This document shows, piece by piece, positions 52,572 to 61,497 of a stretch of 64,000 bases of DNA; within the stretch, counting starts at the first letter, position 1, and every line of letters begins with the position of its first letter. Source of the stretch: CAZLYK01 sp964563495 (lineage in GTDB: Bacteria; Acidobacteriota; Blastocatellia; RBC074); assembly GCA_964563495.1 (NCBI GenBank), contig CAZLYK010000008.1, forward strand, positions 1 through 64,000, given 5' to 3'. A program made the position numbers and the translations under genes. The notes beneath the pieces are model-generated. The model worked only from the letters and a program-made list of their open reading frames with translations. It had not been told where the DNA came from and ran no database searches.

Positions 52572-54308
52572 ATGAGCCGTAAAACCTCACTCTTGATCAC
52601 CGGCTTCTGCCTGATCATTGCGATACCGATTCTTTCGCGCTCCGGCGCCCCGGGTGGCAAGACGGGAAGCGAGATCGGCAAACGCGGCGGCCGTCTGGTT
52701 GTCTCCAAATCGGCTGGGCCGAGGACCTTCAACCGCCTCCTTTCATTCGACGATCAAACCAACACGGTCACTGCTTGCCTGATGGGCCATTTGATCAGGA
52801 TCAATCGTCAGACCCAGCAGCCGGAAGCGGAGTTGGCGCATTCGTGGAAGACTTCGCCCGACGGCAAAACACTGACCTTCTATCTCAGGCGCGAAGTCAA
52901 GTTCTCCGACGGCGCGCCTTTCACCGCTGACGACGTCATCTTTACCTTCCAGGTGATCTGCGACTCAAAGATCAACTCGCCGTTCACCGACCTGTTCAAC
53001 ATCGAGGGGCGCCGGGTGAAGGCGGAAAAGCTCGATCCATACACTGTCCGTTTTACCTTCCCGATCTCTTATGCCTCGGCAGTCAGGTTATTCGATGGCC
53101 TGCCGGTGTTGCCCCGGCATATCCTCGAGCCGGCCTACCGCGAAGGGAAGTTCGAGCAAGCCTGGACGCTGGCTGCTCCGCCTGAGCGCATTGCCGGTCT
53201 CGGCCCTTTCAAGCTCAAAGCCTATCTTCCAGGGCAGCGCGCCGTACTCGTGCGCAACGAGCATTACTGGAGAACCGATGCGGCGGGCAAGCGTTTACCT
53301 TACCTCGATGAGATCGTCTTCAACATTGACCCGGATCGCAACCTGCAGCTGCTCAAATTCCAGCAGGGCGAGACCGACCTGCTCAGCCCGGTCAACGCCG
53401 AGGACGTGGCGTCTCTCGCGGGACTGGAGCGGCAGGGCAGGATCAAGCTATACAATCTGGGGCCGAGTCTGATCCGCGAGATACTCTGGTTCAATCTCAA
53501 TGACGGAAAGCAGGGGAACGGGCAGCCATATCTTGATCCGGTCAAGCTCGGCTGGTTCAAAGAAGTGAAATTCCGCCAGGCGATCTCGCACGCAATTGAT
53601 CGCGCGGCGATAGTCAATCTGGTCTTCGCCGGCAAAGCTGACTCACAATGGGCTTTTCTGTCAGCGGGAGATAAACTCTGGTTCAACCCCGGAGTGAAAA
53701 AATATCCTTACGATTTGAATCGGGCGAGAGGCTTATTGGCCGAGGCAGGATTTCGTTTTCAAGCCGATAAGAGAGTATTGCTCGATCCGCGGGGCCGGCC
53801 GGTAACCTTCACCCTGATTACCAACGCCGGAAACGGACTGAGGCAGAGGATGGGCGCGATGATCCAAGATGACCTGGCCAAGCTTGGCGTCAAAGTCAAC
53901 CTCGCCTTGATAGAATCGAGGGCGCTGCTGGCCAGGATCAACCAGAGTCCCGACTATGAAGCCTGTCTGCTTGCGATCGCCAGCGGGGACGTAGATCCGG
54001 CCTCGCACCTCAACATCCTGCTCAGCCAGGGAGCCAATCATTGGTGGTATCCGAACCAGCCGCGCCCGGTCACCGCCTGGGAAGCGCAAATCGATGAGCT
54101 CATGAAGCGGCAATTGAGCGCGCTCAACCCGGTGGCGCGGAAAAAGCTTTTTGACGAAGCGCAGGTGATCCTCGCCGAGCAGCAGCCTTTCATCTTTCTC
54201 GCCTCCCGCCATTTGATCGTCGCCGCTAAACCGGATATTGGAAACCTCAAGCCGGCGCTGCTCTCCGATTTCGTCCTCTGGAACTGTGAAGAGCTTTATC
54301 GGAAATAG
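52572..54308 (+). CDS. ABC transporter solute-binding protein, peptide type (SBP_bac_5)
   Basis: A 578-residue exported binding protein with signal region (MSRKTSLLITGFCLIIAIPI), the N-terminal LSFDDQTNTVTACLMGHL segment and the AHSWKTSPDGKTLTFYLRR core common to OppA/DppA. It has no lipobox Cys near the signal, so it may be anchored by its uncleaved signal or be periplasmic. AGGAG precedes the ATG at 52572. It converges with the lanthipeptide exporter gene (25 bp gap). Ligand unknown; it might bind the lanthipeptide or a peptide signal. Confidence 0.9.
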   Translation: MSRKTSLLITGFCLIIAIPILSRSGAPGGKTGSEIGKRGGRLVVSKSAGPRTFNRLLSFDDQTNTVTACLMGHLIRINRQTQQPEAELAHSWKTSPDGKTLTFYLRREVKFSDGAPFTADDVIFTFQVICDSKINSPFTDLFNIEGRRVKAEKLDPYTVRFTFPISYASAVRLFDGLPVLPRHILEPAYREGKFEQAWTLAAPPERIAGLGPFKLKAYLPGQRAVLVRNEHYWRTDAAGKRLPYLDEIVFNIDPDRNLQLLKFQQGETDLLSPVNAEDVASLAGLERQGRIKLYNLGPSLIREILWFNLNDGKQGNGQPYLDPVKLGWFKEVKFRQAISHAIDRAAIVNLVFAGKADSQWAFLSAGDKLWFNPGVKKYPYDLNRARGLLAEAGFRFQADKRVLLDPRGRPVTFTLITNAGNGLRQRMGAMIQDDLAKLGVKVNLALIESRALLARINQSPDYEACLLAIASGDVDPASHLNILLSQGANHWWYPNQPRPVTAWEAQIDELMKRQLSALNPVARKKLFDEAQVILAEQQPFIFLASRHLIVAAKPDIGNLKPALLSDFVLWNCEELYRK

Positions 54309-54333
54309 AGAAAATAGGGGCTCAGGAATGGGT

Positions 54334-56451
54334 TTACTTGGTCTCTCCAGCTACGCGCAATTGGGGCTGAGTCTCGCCAGCCAGACGGAAAACCCGGTCC
54401 GCCGAGGCGATGGTCTCCGGGCGGTGCGCCACGATCACCCGCGTCAACTTGAGGTGCCTGACCGCCTCGCTCACATGTTTCTCCCGCGCAACATCCAGGT
54501 GGCTTGTCGCCTCGTCGAGCAAGAGAATCCTCGGCTGCTTGTAGAGCGCCCGCGCCAGTAGCACCCGCTGCTTCTGCCCTCCGGAAAGCAACGTGCCCAT
54601 GTCGCCGATCAGCGTCTGGTAACCCATCGGCATGGCCAGGATATCGTCATGAATCGCGGCCAGTTTCGCACTGGCCACGACGCGCGCCCTGTCCGGCTCC
54701 GGATCGAAGAAGGTGATATTGTTTGCGATCGAGCCGGCAAAGAGTTTGTCGTCCTGCATGACGGCGCCGATCATGCTGCGATAGTGGGCCGTGCCCAGGC
54801 GACTCAGACTGACGCCGCCAATTAAGATCTCACCCTCGGTCGGCGGGAGAAGCCCCATCAACGCCCTCAGCAGTGTGGTCTTTCCACAGCCCGAAGGCCC
54901 GACGATGGCGACCGATTCGCCTTCGCTGATCCTGAGATTGACATTCCGCAAGACGAACGGTTCGGTGTCGGCATAGCGCAGGCTGAGGCTCCGCACCTCG
55001 ATGTCGGAGCGGATCGCTTGTTGGTATAGACCTGAACCGGCTATCTCCGGCTCCCGCTCGGTGAGGGCGATGTCGGCGACGCGGCGGCGGTGCAGATCCA
55101 ACATCTTGAAATCGATCACGTTGTCGATCAGGCTCGACATCCGGCTGGTGAATTGTGATTTGTAAGCAATGAAGGCAAACAGCATACCGACGGAAAAGCC
55201 TTGTTCCAGGAGCAGCGCCGCCCCCAGCCAAATCACCACGATGTTCTCTACGCCAAAGACCACGCCGTTGAGCGCGGTGAAGACCATCCGAAGTTTCTGG
55301 ATGCGGAGATTGGCGTTGAAAGTATCGACGGCCAGGTTCCGGTAGGCGACGGCGCGCTGTTCCTGCCGGTTGAAGAGCTTGATGCTCTGCATGCCGCGGA
55401 GGGTCTCGAGGAAGCTGGTCTGCTGCTTGGCCGAACACACGATCTGGTCCTCGGTAGCCTCCCGCAAGGGCCGGTATCTCGCCACCCGCAGCACACCATA
55501 GAGCGCGGTCGCCGCGAAAACGATGAGGGACAACCGCCAACTGTAGATATACATCATGACCGCCGTGACTACTGCCATCATGCCATCGAGGATGACCTCC
55601 AGGAAAGTCGTGGTCATGGTCCGTCGAATCGTGTTGAGCGATTCGAAGCGCGAGACGATGTCCCCGAGGTGTCGCCGGTCAAAGTAGACCATGGGCAGCT
55701 GGAGGAGGTGCGAGAAGAGCCTGGAGAGCATGTGCAAATTGAGGGTCGTGCCCAGGTAGAGCGCCACCCACGAGCGCAGGGCCGAAACCCCGACCCGGAT
55801 CAGGGCGAGGAAGAGAAACCCCACGCCCAGCACCGTGAGCAGATCCCTGTCTCCCGCGATCACCGCGTGATCGAGCACCAGTTGCGTGAAAAAGGGACTG
55901 ATGATGGCAAACAGCTCGAGTACGGCGGCAAGGAGGAACAGTTGTGTGAGCACTCGACCAAGACCGGGCAACCGTCCCACGAGCTGTCTGATCGTGATCT
56001 GTTTGCACTCTGTCTTGGGTTGGAACTGCTCGCTCGGCTGAAGCTCCAGGGCGACACCCGTGAAGTGCTTGGAAAGCTCGTTCAAGCTATAAAGCCGGCG
56101 GCCGAGGCTCGGATCGAGGATGACGGCCGAATTCCGCTTGACCTCGGTGAGCACGACGAAGTGATTCAGGTCCCAATGCAGTACGGCTGGAAGCCGCAGC
56201 CGGTTGAGCGCCTCCAGCTCGAGACGCACCGGGCGGGAGCTCAGATTGAGTTGGTCGGCGATCCTCATGATCGTCGCGAGGGTAGTCCCCTTGGGGGAGA
56301 TAGAATACTTCCCACGCAGGGTGGTCAGATCGGTCCGGTAGCCATAATAGCCTGCCACCATCGCCAGGCAGGCCAGGCCGCATTCCGCGGCTTCGGTCTG
56401 TAAAATAAGCGGCGTCTTGCGGCCGCCTGAGAATGAAAGTGCAATATCCAT
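54334..56451 (-). CDS. Peptidase-containing ABC exporter for lanthipeptide (LanT/PCAT)
   Basis: A 705-residue bifunctional transporter. N-terminal C39 peptidase domain with Cys24 (TEAAECGLACLAM), His97 (HWDLNHFVVL) and Asp113 (ILDPSLG), expected to cut after the double-glycine leader. Six-helix membrane domain about 165-450, then the ABC domain with Walker A GPSGCGKTTLL, signature LSGGQKQRVLL and Walker B ILLLDEATSHLD. Last gene of the lanthipeptide operon, 2 bp after the adaptor gene. It should cleave and export the modified peptide. Confidence 0.95.
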   Translation of the reverse strand: MDIALSFSGGRKTPLILQTEAAECGLACLAMVAGYYGYRTDLTTLRGKYSISPKGTTLATIMRIADQLNLSSRPVRLELEALNRLRLPAVLHWDLNHFVVLTEVKRNSAVILDPSLGRRLYSLNELSKHFTGVALELQPSEQFQPKTECKQITIRQLVGRLPGLGRVLTQLFLLAAVLELFAIISPFFTQLVLDHAVIAGDRDLLTVLGVGFLFLALIRVGVSALRSWVALYLGTTLNLHMLSRLFSHLLQLPMVYFDRRHLGDIVSRFESLNTIRRTMTTTFLEVILDGMMAVVTAVMMYIYSWRLSLIVFAATALYGVLRVARYRPLREATEDQIVCSAKQQTSFLETLRGMQSIKLFNRQEQRAVAYRNLAVDTFNANLRIQKLRMVFTALNGVVFGVENIVVIWLGAALLLEQGFSVGMLFAFIAYKSQFTSRMSSLIDNVIDFKMLDLHRRRVADIALTEREPEIAGSGLYQQAIRSDIEVRSLSLRYADTEPFVLRNVNLRISEGESVAIVGPSGCGKTTLLRALMGLLPPTEGEILIGGVSLSRLGTAHYRSMIGAVMQDDKLFAGSIANNITFFDPEPDRARVVASAKLAAIHDDILAMPMGYQTLIGDMGTLLSGGQKQRVLLARALYKQPRILLLDEATSHLDVAREKHVSEAVRHLKLTRVIVAHRPETIASADRVFRLAGETQPQLRVAGETK

Positions 56452-56453
56452 CT

Positions 56454-57776
56454 TCAGACTCTCCCGATAACACTGTAGAGCGGGTCAAGCAACCATTCGT
56501 AAAGCTTGCGCCGATCGAGCCAGATATCGGCGTCGAGCAGCATCCCGGCTTTGAGAGGGAGATCTTCTCCGTATGCCTTTACCGACTGGGAGTCGAGCGC
56601 CACGGTCACGCGGTAGGCCGGCTCGGAAAGCTCAACCGGCAGGGCCGTCTCGCCGGGCAGAATCAGAGTCTTGGAGATCTCCGTAATATGGCCCTGGTAA
56701 CTCCCGAAGCGTTGATAGGGGAAGGCCTCATGCCGCAAAAACACCGTCTGGTTTGGAGTGAGGAATCCGACTGAGTGCGATGGAACCAGGAGTTGGGCCT
56801 CCAACTCCGACCCCGCCGGCAGGATCGAGACCAGCGGATGGGTCGGACTGGCCGTGTGTCCACGGTCTGCCAGCAGAGCCGTGGCCGTCCCATCCACCGG
56901 CGACGTCACGACAAATGTCCGCCGGGACTCATATTCGGTCATCTCTTGCTCCAACGCGGAGACATCCCGCTCGGTCGCTGCGCGAAGCTTGCGCGCCTTG
57001 AGTTCGGACGAGTCGACGTTTGCTCGGAGGGTTTCGATTTCACGGGTCAAACTGATCTGACTCCTCTCCAGAGCCTGAAGCTTGCCTTGTTGGTCCAGAA
57101 ACTCTCTCAGCTTATCCTGGACCTGCTCTTCCGAGACCAGGGATTCGGCGAAGAGCTGTTGGTACCGCGCGTGCGTGCCTTCGGCGGAAATGACGTGGCG
57201 TTGCTGAGTCATGATTTCCTGCGCCAACTGGCCAAGCTCTGATTCCATAATGCCAATGCGCTGCTGCAGCGACTCCATTTCTATCTTGGCAATGAAATCC
57301 TGCTGCCGTAGATCGCCCGCCAGGCTTGCGCGGCGCTCGCGCAAGCTGGCGATGGCGGCGGCCTGAGCCTCTACCGCTTCGCCAGTGCGACGCTCCATCG
57401 AGACGACGAAGAGGACATCCCCCCTGGAGAGGCGCTGACCTTCGCTGACCCGTCTCTCGACGATCGTGCCCGCTTCCCGCGAGTAAACTTTGACCAGCCC
57501 ACTGGTGGGCGCCAGAAAACCCCTCACGTGAGCCTTGCGGGTGTAGGCGCCCCAGAAGGAAAAACCGATCAATCCAATGGCGATGGCGATTGCCGTGAGG
57601 GTTAAAACCTTGGTGGAGACCGGCTGGACAAGCAGGACTGAGCCCAACTCCAGCTCCCGCTGAGCCTCTAATACCATTGGTCGAAACAGTGGTCGCGTCA
57701 TGACCACCAGGCTCTCCTCGGGAAGAGCCCCGTGATCGTCGTTCTTTCCGTCTTCCCTTTCGTCTCTGTCTTCCAT
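56454..57776 (-). CDS. HlyD-family membrane fusion protein of the lanthipeptide exporter
   Basis: A 440-residue adaptor: cytoplasmic N-terminal tail, one membrane segment (about 56-76), a lipoyl-like hairpin (GFLAPTSGLVKVYSREAGTI), a long coiled coil (about 130-290) and a C-terminal beta barrel. It should connect the peptidase-containing ABC exporter with the outer envelope. Similar proteins accompany NHLP- and colicin V-type exporters. AGAGG precedes the ATG. Confidence 0.92.
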   Translation of the reverse strand: MEDRDEREDGKNDDHGALPEESLVVMTRPLFRPMVLEAQRELELGSVLLVQPVSTKVLTLTAIAIAIGLIGFSFWGAYTRKAHVRGFLAPTSGLVKVYSREAGTIVERRVSEGQRLSRGDVLFVVSMERRTGEAVEAQAAAIASLRERRASLAGDLRQQDFIAKIEMESLQQRIGIMESELGQLAQEIMTQQRHVISAEGTHARYQQLFAESLVSEEQVQDKLREFLDQQGKLQALERSQISLTREIETLRANVDSSELKARKLRAATERDVSALEQEMTEYESRRTFVVTSPVDGTATALLADRGHTASPTHPLVSILPAGSELEAQLLVPSHSVGFLTPNQTVFLRHEAFPYQRFGSYQGHITEISKTLILPGETALPVELSEPAYRVTVALDSQSVKAYGEDLPLKAGMLLDADIWLDRRKLYEWLLDPLYSVIGRV

Positions 57777-57805
57777 AATTCATCCTCTCTGCACCCACGC
57801 TCCCG

Positions 57806-60800
57806 TCAGTGAATCAAAGGCCGTATCTGGTGAGGCGGCCCCAGGACCAGAACTGACGGGATGAGTTCCGGTTCGGCCAGTCGCAGCAACTGAAGACCTA
57901 TGCCCGCCAGGCCGGTCATGAGCCCGGGCGTTTCGACGGCGAAAGGCGTCCCGCACCGCCATCCGCCCCTCTCGATGGACTCAAGCATGACTGCAGCCAG
58001 GCGTTGAATGTGAACCTTGCATCTGTCATCCCCCAAGGCGAGGCTCGCCTGCAGCAGCAGCTCCAGGCTGCCGGCGTCACCGTGACACAATGAGTGATTG
58101 TGTCCAAACCCTTGCTTGAGGGTCGTCTCGATCGCCGTCGCGATCTCCGCTCTAACGATGGGGTCGTCCGCGTACGGAAACGAATTGAGCCGCGCCAGCC
58201 CGATCCCCACCGCCCCGTGACACCACGCCGTCGTCAAGCTCTCCCGGCCCTCTATCGCCCCGACCCCTGAGCTCACCCGTTCCCTCAGATCCGGCCAGTT
58301 GCCAGCTGCTTCGACGAACAGGCTCCGCTCGCAGGTCATGGCTTCGCGTGCCGCGATCTGAAACCGTTCAAGCCCTGTCCAGGCGTAGAGCGTGAGCAGT
58401 GACCACGCTATTCCTGCCGCTCCGTGAGCGAAGCCCGCCAGAGACTGAGATGCGCCGGTCTCCGGGAGCCAACCGATCCCCTCCGGCATCTTCTGCGCGC
58501 GCCCGAGAAGGTGATCCCCACATTGAATCGACGCGGCCAATACGCGATCGGAAGGGGCGAAGCGGTAAAGACAACGCAAGGCGCCGATGCAGCCGGCCGC
58601 GCCGCCGAAGACATCTAAGACGTCGTCCTGCTCGATCAAGTCAGGCAAAAAGTCAACCGCTGATTTGGCTTTGACGATGAGGTCGGAGCGGTCCCAGAGG
58701 ACGCCCAGATGGGTCAGGGTATAGATCACCCCGCCCCAGCCGTCGAACCCTCCGATCAAATCCAGATCAGGCCCTCGCTTCTCGACCTGGCGCTCGAACG
58801 CTGTCAGGGCGGCTTGCGATAGCGCGGTGTATCGCTCCTGCCCCGTGGCGGCGCCGAGATAGGCTAGAAACAGAGCGACGCCGGGAAGTCCACCGGAAAG
58901 ATCCATGCCGAACCGTTCGATCTCCCAGAAGCGATCCCGTTCAAGCATGAGGCCAATCCACGAGGCGTCATCCTGGCCGCGCAGAGCGAGCGCTTCCAGC
59001 CGGTCGCCGGCTGCCCGCGCCGCGGCCCGCAACCGCTCACCGCTCGCCGCCGAGGAAGGAGAGGCCGCTGGATGGCCGAGGTATCCAGCGTTATCGGTGG
59101 GGAGAGTTGAGAATGATGCCTTGATGAACCAGGTCTGCCGCGCCAGGTCCTCAGCGCTGAGCCGGCTGACAGACCGCTGGACGACGGACAGGCTCGATTC
59201 GGGGAAGAACTCGGGGATGCATTCGCGCTCGTTGATCCAGAGGTCACGCGAAGCCGGGCGCGTGGTGAAGAGCGGAATGTCCCCACGCAAGAGCTCGTCG
59301 CGTTCAGCTCGAATGACCTTGGCCAGGTCCTGATCGTCTTCAATCTCGATCCAGAGTAGATCGAAGAGGCGATCCCGATCGAGCGCGTCGCGGAGCACAT
59401 CCGGATGGTAACTCTCGCGGAGCAGCCGACGATAGGTGCGCGCCGAACGCAGGAAGACGCACACTTCATCCTGAGCAAAGCGGGCTAGCGGACCATCGTC
59501 GGCCAACAGCTCATCTTTGTGGTTGAGCAGTAGCGAGTAGGTGGAAGCGAATCCCTCCAGGATCTCTTCCCGGTAGTCCAGCACATTCACCTGGCGACCG
59601 GCGAGCGTCGGACGATTCTTATCCGCCCGGATGGGCTTTCGCTTGCGGACGAGATGCATGGTATCAGTCCCCGTCTCCTCCCATTGTGGGAGGGCGTGCG
59701 GGGTCAGTTGGCCATCAACTGTCCCAAGGCCGCTCAGATCGACGCCTTCGCACTCGTCATTGCCCCAGATCCGTTCGGGAAGCAGCCCCGTGCGCAGGAC
59801 CGAATAAGAGATTGTGTCTCCGGCGATCCTGTCAGCCGAGTTGGAATCGCCCGCCTCAGCGCGGCGCGGGTGGAAGAGCGCCTCGAGGTCAACCAGGAGA
59901 GGAGACTCTCCGCATGCGATAAGGTTGCCGGCGTGGAGATCCGTGGCGTCCAAAAGATAGAGCAGGGCGAGGTAGCCCCCCTGCCGGCGATAGAAGCGTT
60001 GGACCTCTTCCGTCGTCTCACACTCACGCGCCGCCACATACTCCACCCAGCCGTAGCTCCTACGATTGAGCACTTTCAACGTCCCGAACAGAGGGCTCGC
60101 ACCCTGGCCATTCAACCACTGCAGGAGTTCCTGAAAGTGCGCGTCCACGGCGAGCGACTTTGGCTTGTAGACGATCCGGAAGCCGGAGCTGAATTTCGCG
60201 ATGATGACTGACCGGCCCCCGCGGTGCGTGTCGGCCAGGCCTCCCGTGACGGCGACCAGGACGCCCGGGTCAGCTTCAGGGGCGAACGCCCTCTTGATCT
60301 CCGCCCAATCGAAGCAGAGACGCTCGAGGAACTCCAGGCTGACGGCAACCCACCGCTGCGTCTGCTCGACCAGCGAGCGAGCCAGAACCGGATAATCCCG
60401 GAGGAAGGATCGCAGGTATTCTGGCTGACGCAGGCGCTCCAGGAAGTTTTGGAACCGCTCTTCGGATGTGGAGCCTTCCAACTCTCCTTCAAGCCGCGCA
60501 ATGTTCAGCTCCAAGGTCATCGTTCGGCTCAGCATTTTGATCATCTCGTCGGGCAAATCGGTGAAGAGAATCTTCTTGATTGTCGACGGATCGAATGGGA
60601 GCGGAGAGGCGCTCGTCGTTAGCTCCGCGATTCCTTCGTCGAGACGCACCAGAGCCTGCTCGATGAACGGAGCGGCTACGTTCAGGAACCCGACCGTAGG
60701 CCTGCGCTTGAGCCCGTCCGGAATGAGGTTGTCAAAGCATGGAGCGCACGGCCGAGAAAGGGCGGCGCGGAGATCAGACAGCCACGCCGGACGCTTAGAG

Positions 60801-61060
60801 AAGCGCTCCCGAACGGCTTCGATCCGCTCAACGATGAGATGCCGAAGCTGGGCCTCGGTCAAATTGTCGAGAGCAAGCCGTTGTTCGAAGTATGACTCCT
60901 CGTTGAAAGGCGCTTGCGACTTCCAGCTTTGCAGGCGATACCACGCAAGATCATCTTCTTCCGCTGGCTCAGTGTTGCCGGAGGGCCACCCAGCGGCCAG
61001 TCTTTCAACCAGCGTCGTCGCGCGATACCAGGCAAGTTCTTCGGCCAATTGCAAGCTCAT
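57806..61060 (-). CDS. lanM: Class II lanthipeptide synthetase (LanM)
   Basis: A 1084-residue bifunctional enzyme. The N-terminal dehydratase (about 130-700) has a lipid-kinase-like fold, with IVYKPKSLAVD (phosphate-binding Lys), DATDLHAGNLI and LLVDLEALFHP; it phosphorylates and eliminates Ser/Thr. The C-terminal LanC-like cyclase (about 730-1084) has GFAHGAAGIAWSLL and zinc ligands Cys947 (AWCHGAVGIG), Cys992 and His993 (SLCHGDAGS). Start at 61060 with GAGG upstream. It lies 149 bp downstream of the precursor gene and 30 bp upstream of the adaptor gene. All key residues look intact. Confidence 0.96.
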   Translation of the reverse strand: MSLQLAEELAWYRATTLVERLAAGWPSGNTEPAEEDDLAWYRLQSWKSQAPFNEESYFEQRLALDNLTEAQLRHLIVERIEAVRERFSKRPAWLSDLRAALSRPCAPCFDNLIPDGLKRRPTVGFLNVAAPFIEQALVRLDEGIAELTTSASPLPFDPSTIKKILFTDLPDEMIKMLSRTMTLELNIARLEGELEGSTSEERFQNFLERLRQPEYLRSFLRDYPVLARSLVEQTQRWVAVSLEFLERLCFDWAEIKRAFAPEADPGVLVAVTGGLADTHRGGRSVIIAKFSSGFRIVYKPKSLAVDAHFQELLQWLNGQGASPLFGTLKVLNRRSYGWVEYVAARECETTEEVQRFYRRQGGYLALLYLLDATDLHAGNLIACGESPLLVDLEALFHPRRAEAGDSNSADRIAGDTISYSVLRTGLLPERIWGNDECEGVDLSGLGTVDGQLTPHALPQWEETGTDTMHLVRKRKPIRADKNRPTLAGRQVNVLDYREEILEGFASTYSLLLNHKDELLADDGPLARFAQDEVCVFLRSARTYRRLLRESYHPDVLRDALDRDRLFDLLWIEIEDDQDLAKVIRAERDELLRGDIPLFTTRPASRDLWINERECIPEFFPESSLSVVQRSVSRLSAEDLARQTWFIKASFSTLPTDNAGYLGHPAASPSSAASGERLRAAARAAGDRLEALALRGQDDASWIGLMLERDRFWEIERFGMDLSGGLPGVALFLAYLGAATGQERYTALSQAALTAFERQVEKRGPDLDLIGGFDGWGGVIYTLTHLGVLWDRSDLIVKAKSAVDFLPDLIEQDDVLDVFGGAAGCIGALRCLYRFAPSDRVLAASIQCGDHLLGRAQKMPEGIGWLPETGASQSLAGFAHGAAGIAWSLLTLYAWTGLERFQIAAREAMTCERSLFVEAAGNWPDLRERVSSGVGAIEGRESLTTAWCHGAVGIGLARLNSFPYADDPIVRAEIATAIETTLKQGFGHNHSLCHGDAGSLELLLQASLALGDDRCKVHIQRLAAVMLESIERGGWRCGTPFAVETPGLMTGLAGIGLQLLRLAEPELIPSVLVLGPPHQIRPLIH

Positions 61061-61209
61061 GAAGCCTCGACTAAGTAGAGATCTTGGATTTCAATCCAGG
61101 CATTGGCATGGAGGGGCTGTTGCCAGCTCCTCCACACCGGCACCGATGCCTGAGTCGGCGGAGGTGAAATCCTCACGCCTTATCTGCCAGACCGGCTGGA
61201 GCAGCCCGA

Positions 61210-61497
61210 CTAGCACGACCCGTGCGATTTGCGGGACTTGTGCGACTTGCCGGACTTGTGCGACTTCCCGGACTTGTGCGACTTGCCCGATTTGCCAGAT
61301 TTGCCCGACTTGCCCGACTTGCCGGACCTTCCGCAACCACCCCTGCCCCATCCACCGGCGACCACGTCCAGATCCGTACCGGTCAGTTCGATCATCCCCA
61401 CCGGGCTCTCCGGCAGTTGTGCAAGTTCGGCCTCGCTGAGGCTCGCGCGGTAAGCGGGATCTCTCCACGCCTGAATTGTGTTAATTGTCTCTTTCAT
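61210..61497 (-). CDS. lanA: Class II lanthipeptide precursor with KS-triplet core
   Basis: A 95-residue precursor. Leader 1-49 (AWRDPAYRASLSEAELAQL, then PESPVGMIEL and the AGG cut site at 47-49) matches mersacidin/lichenicidin-type leaders. The core 50-95 begins WGRGGC and then runs as 13 consecutive triplets whose third residue is always Ser (58, 61, ... 94), the middle Lys in 11 of them, the first Gly or His (once Arg). Only two Cys occur, 55 and 95 (last residue); no Thr. AAAGGA lies 6 nt before the ATG. LanM, adaptor and exporter follow on the same strand. The product is predicted to be strongly basic. Confidence 0.9.
   Translation of the reverse strand: MKETINTIQAWRDPAYRASLSEAELAQLPESPVGMIELTGTDLDVVAGGWGRGGCGRSGKSGKSGKSGKSGKSHKSGKSHKSGKSHKSRKSHGSC
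61216..61332 (-). repeat. 9-bp-type tandem repeat encoding the lanthipeptide core
   Basis: Thirteen consecutive 9-bp units of the form (GGC/CAC)-AAG-TC(C/G) encode the X-K-S triplets. Unit changes are almost confined to the first codon; expansion or contraction would keep frame. Confidence 0.93.
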
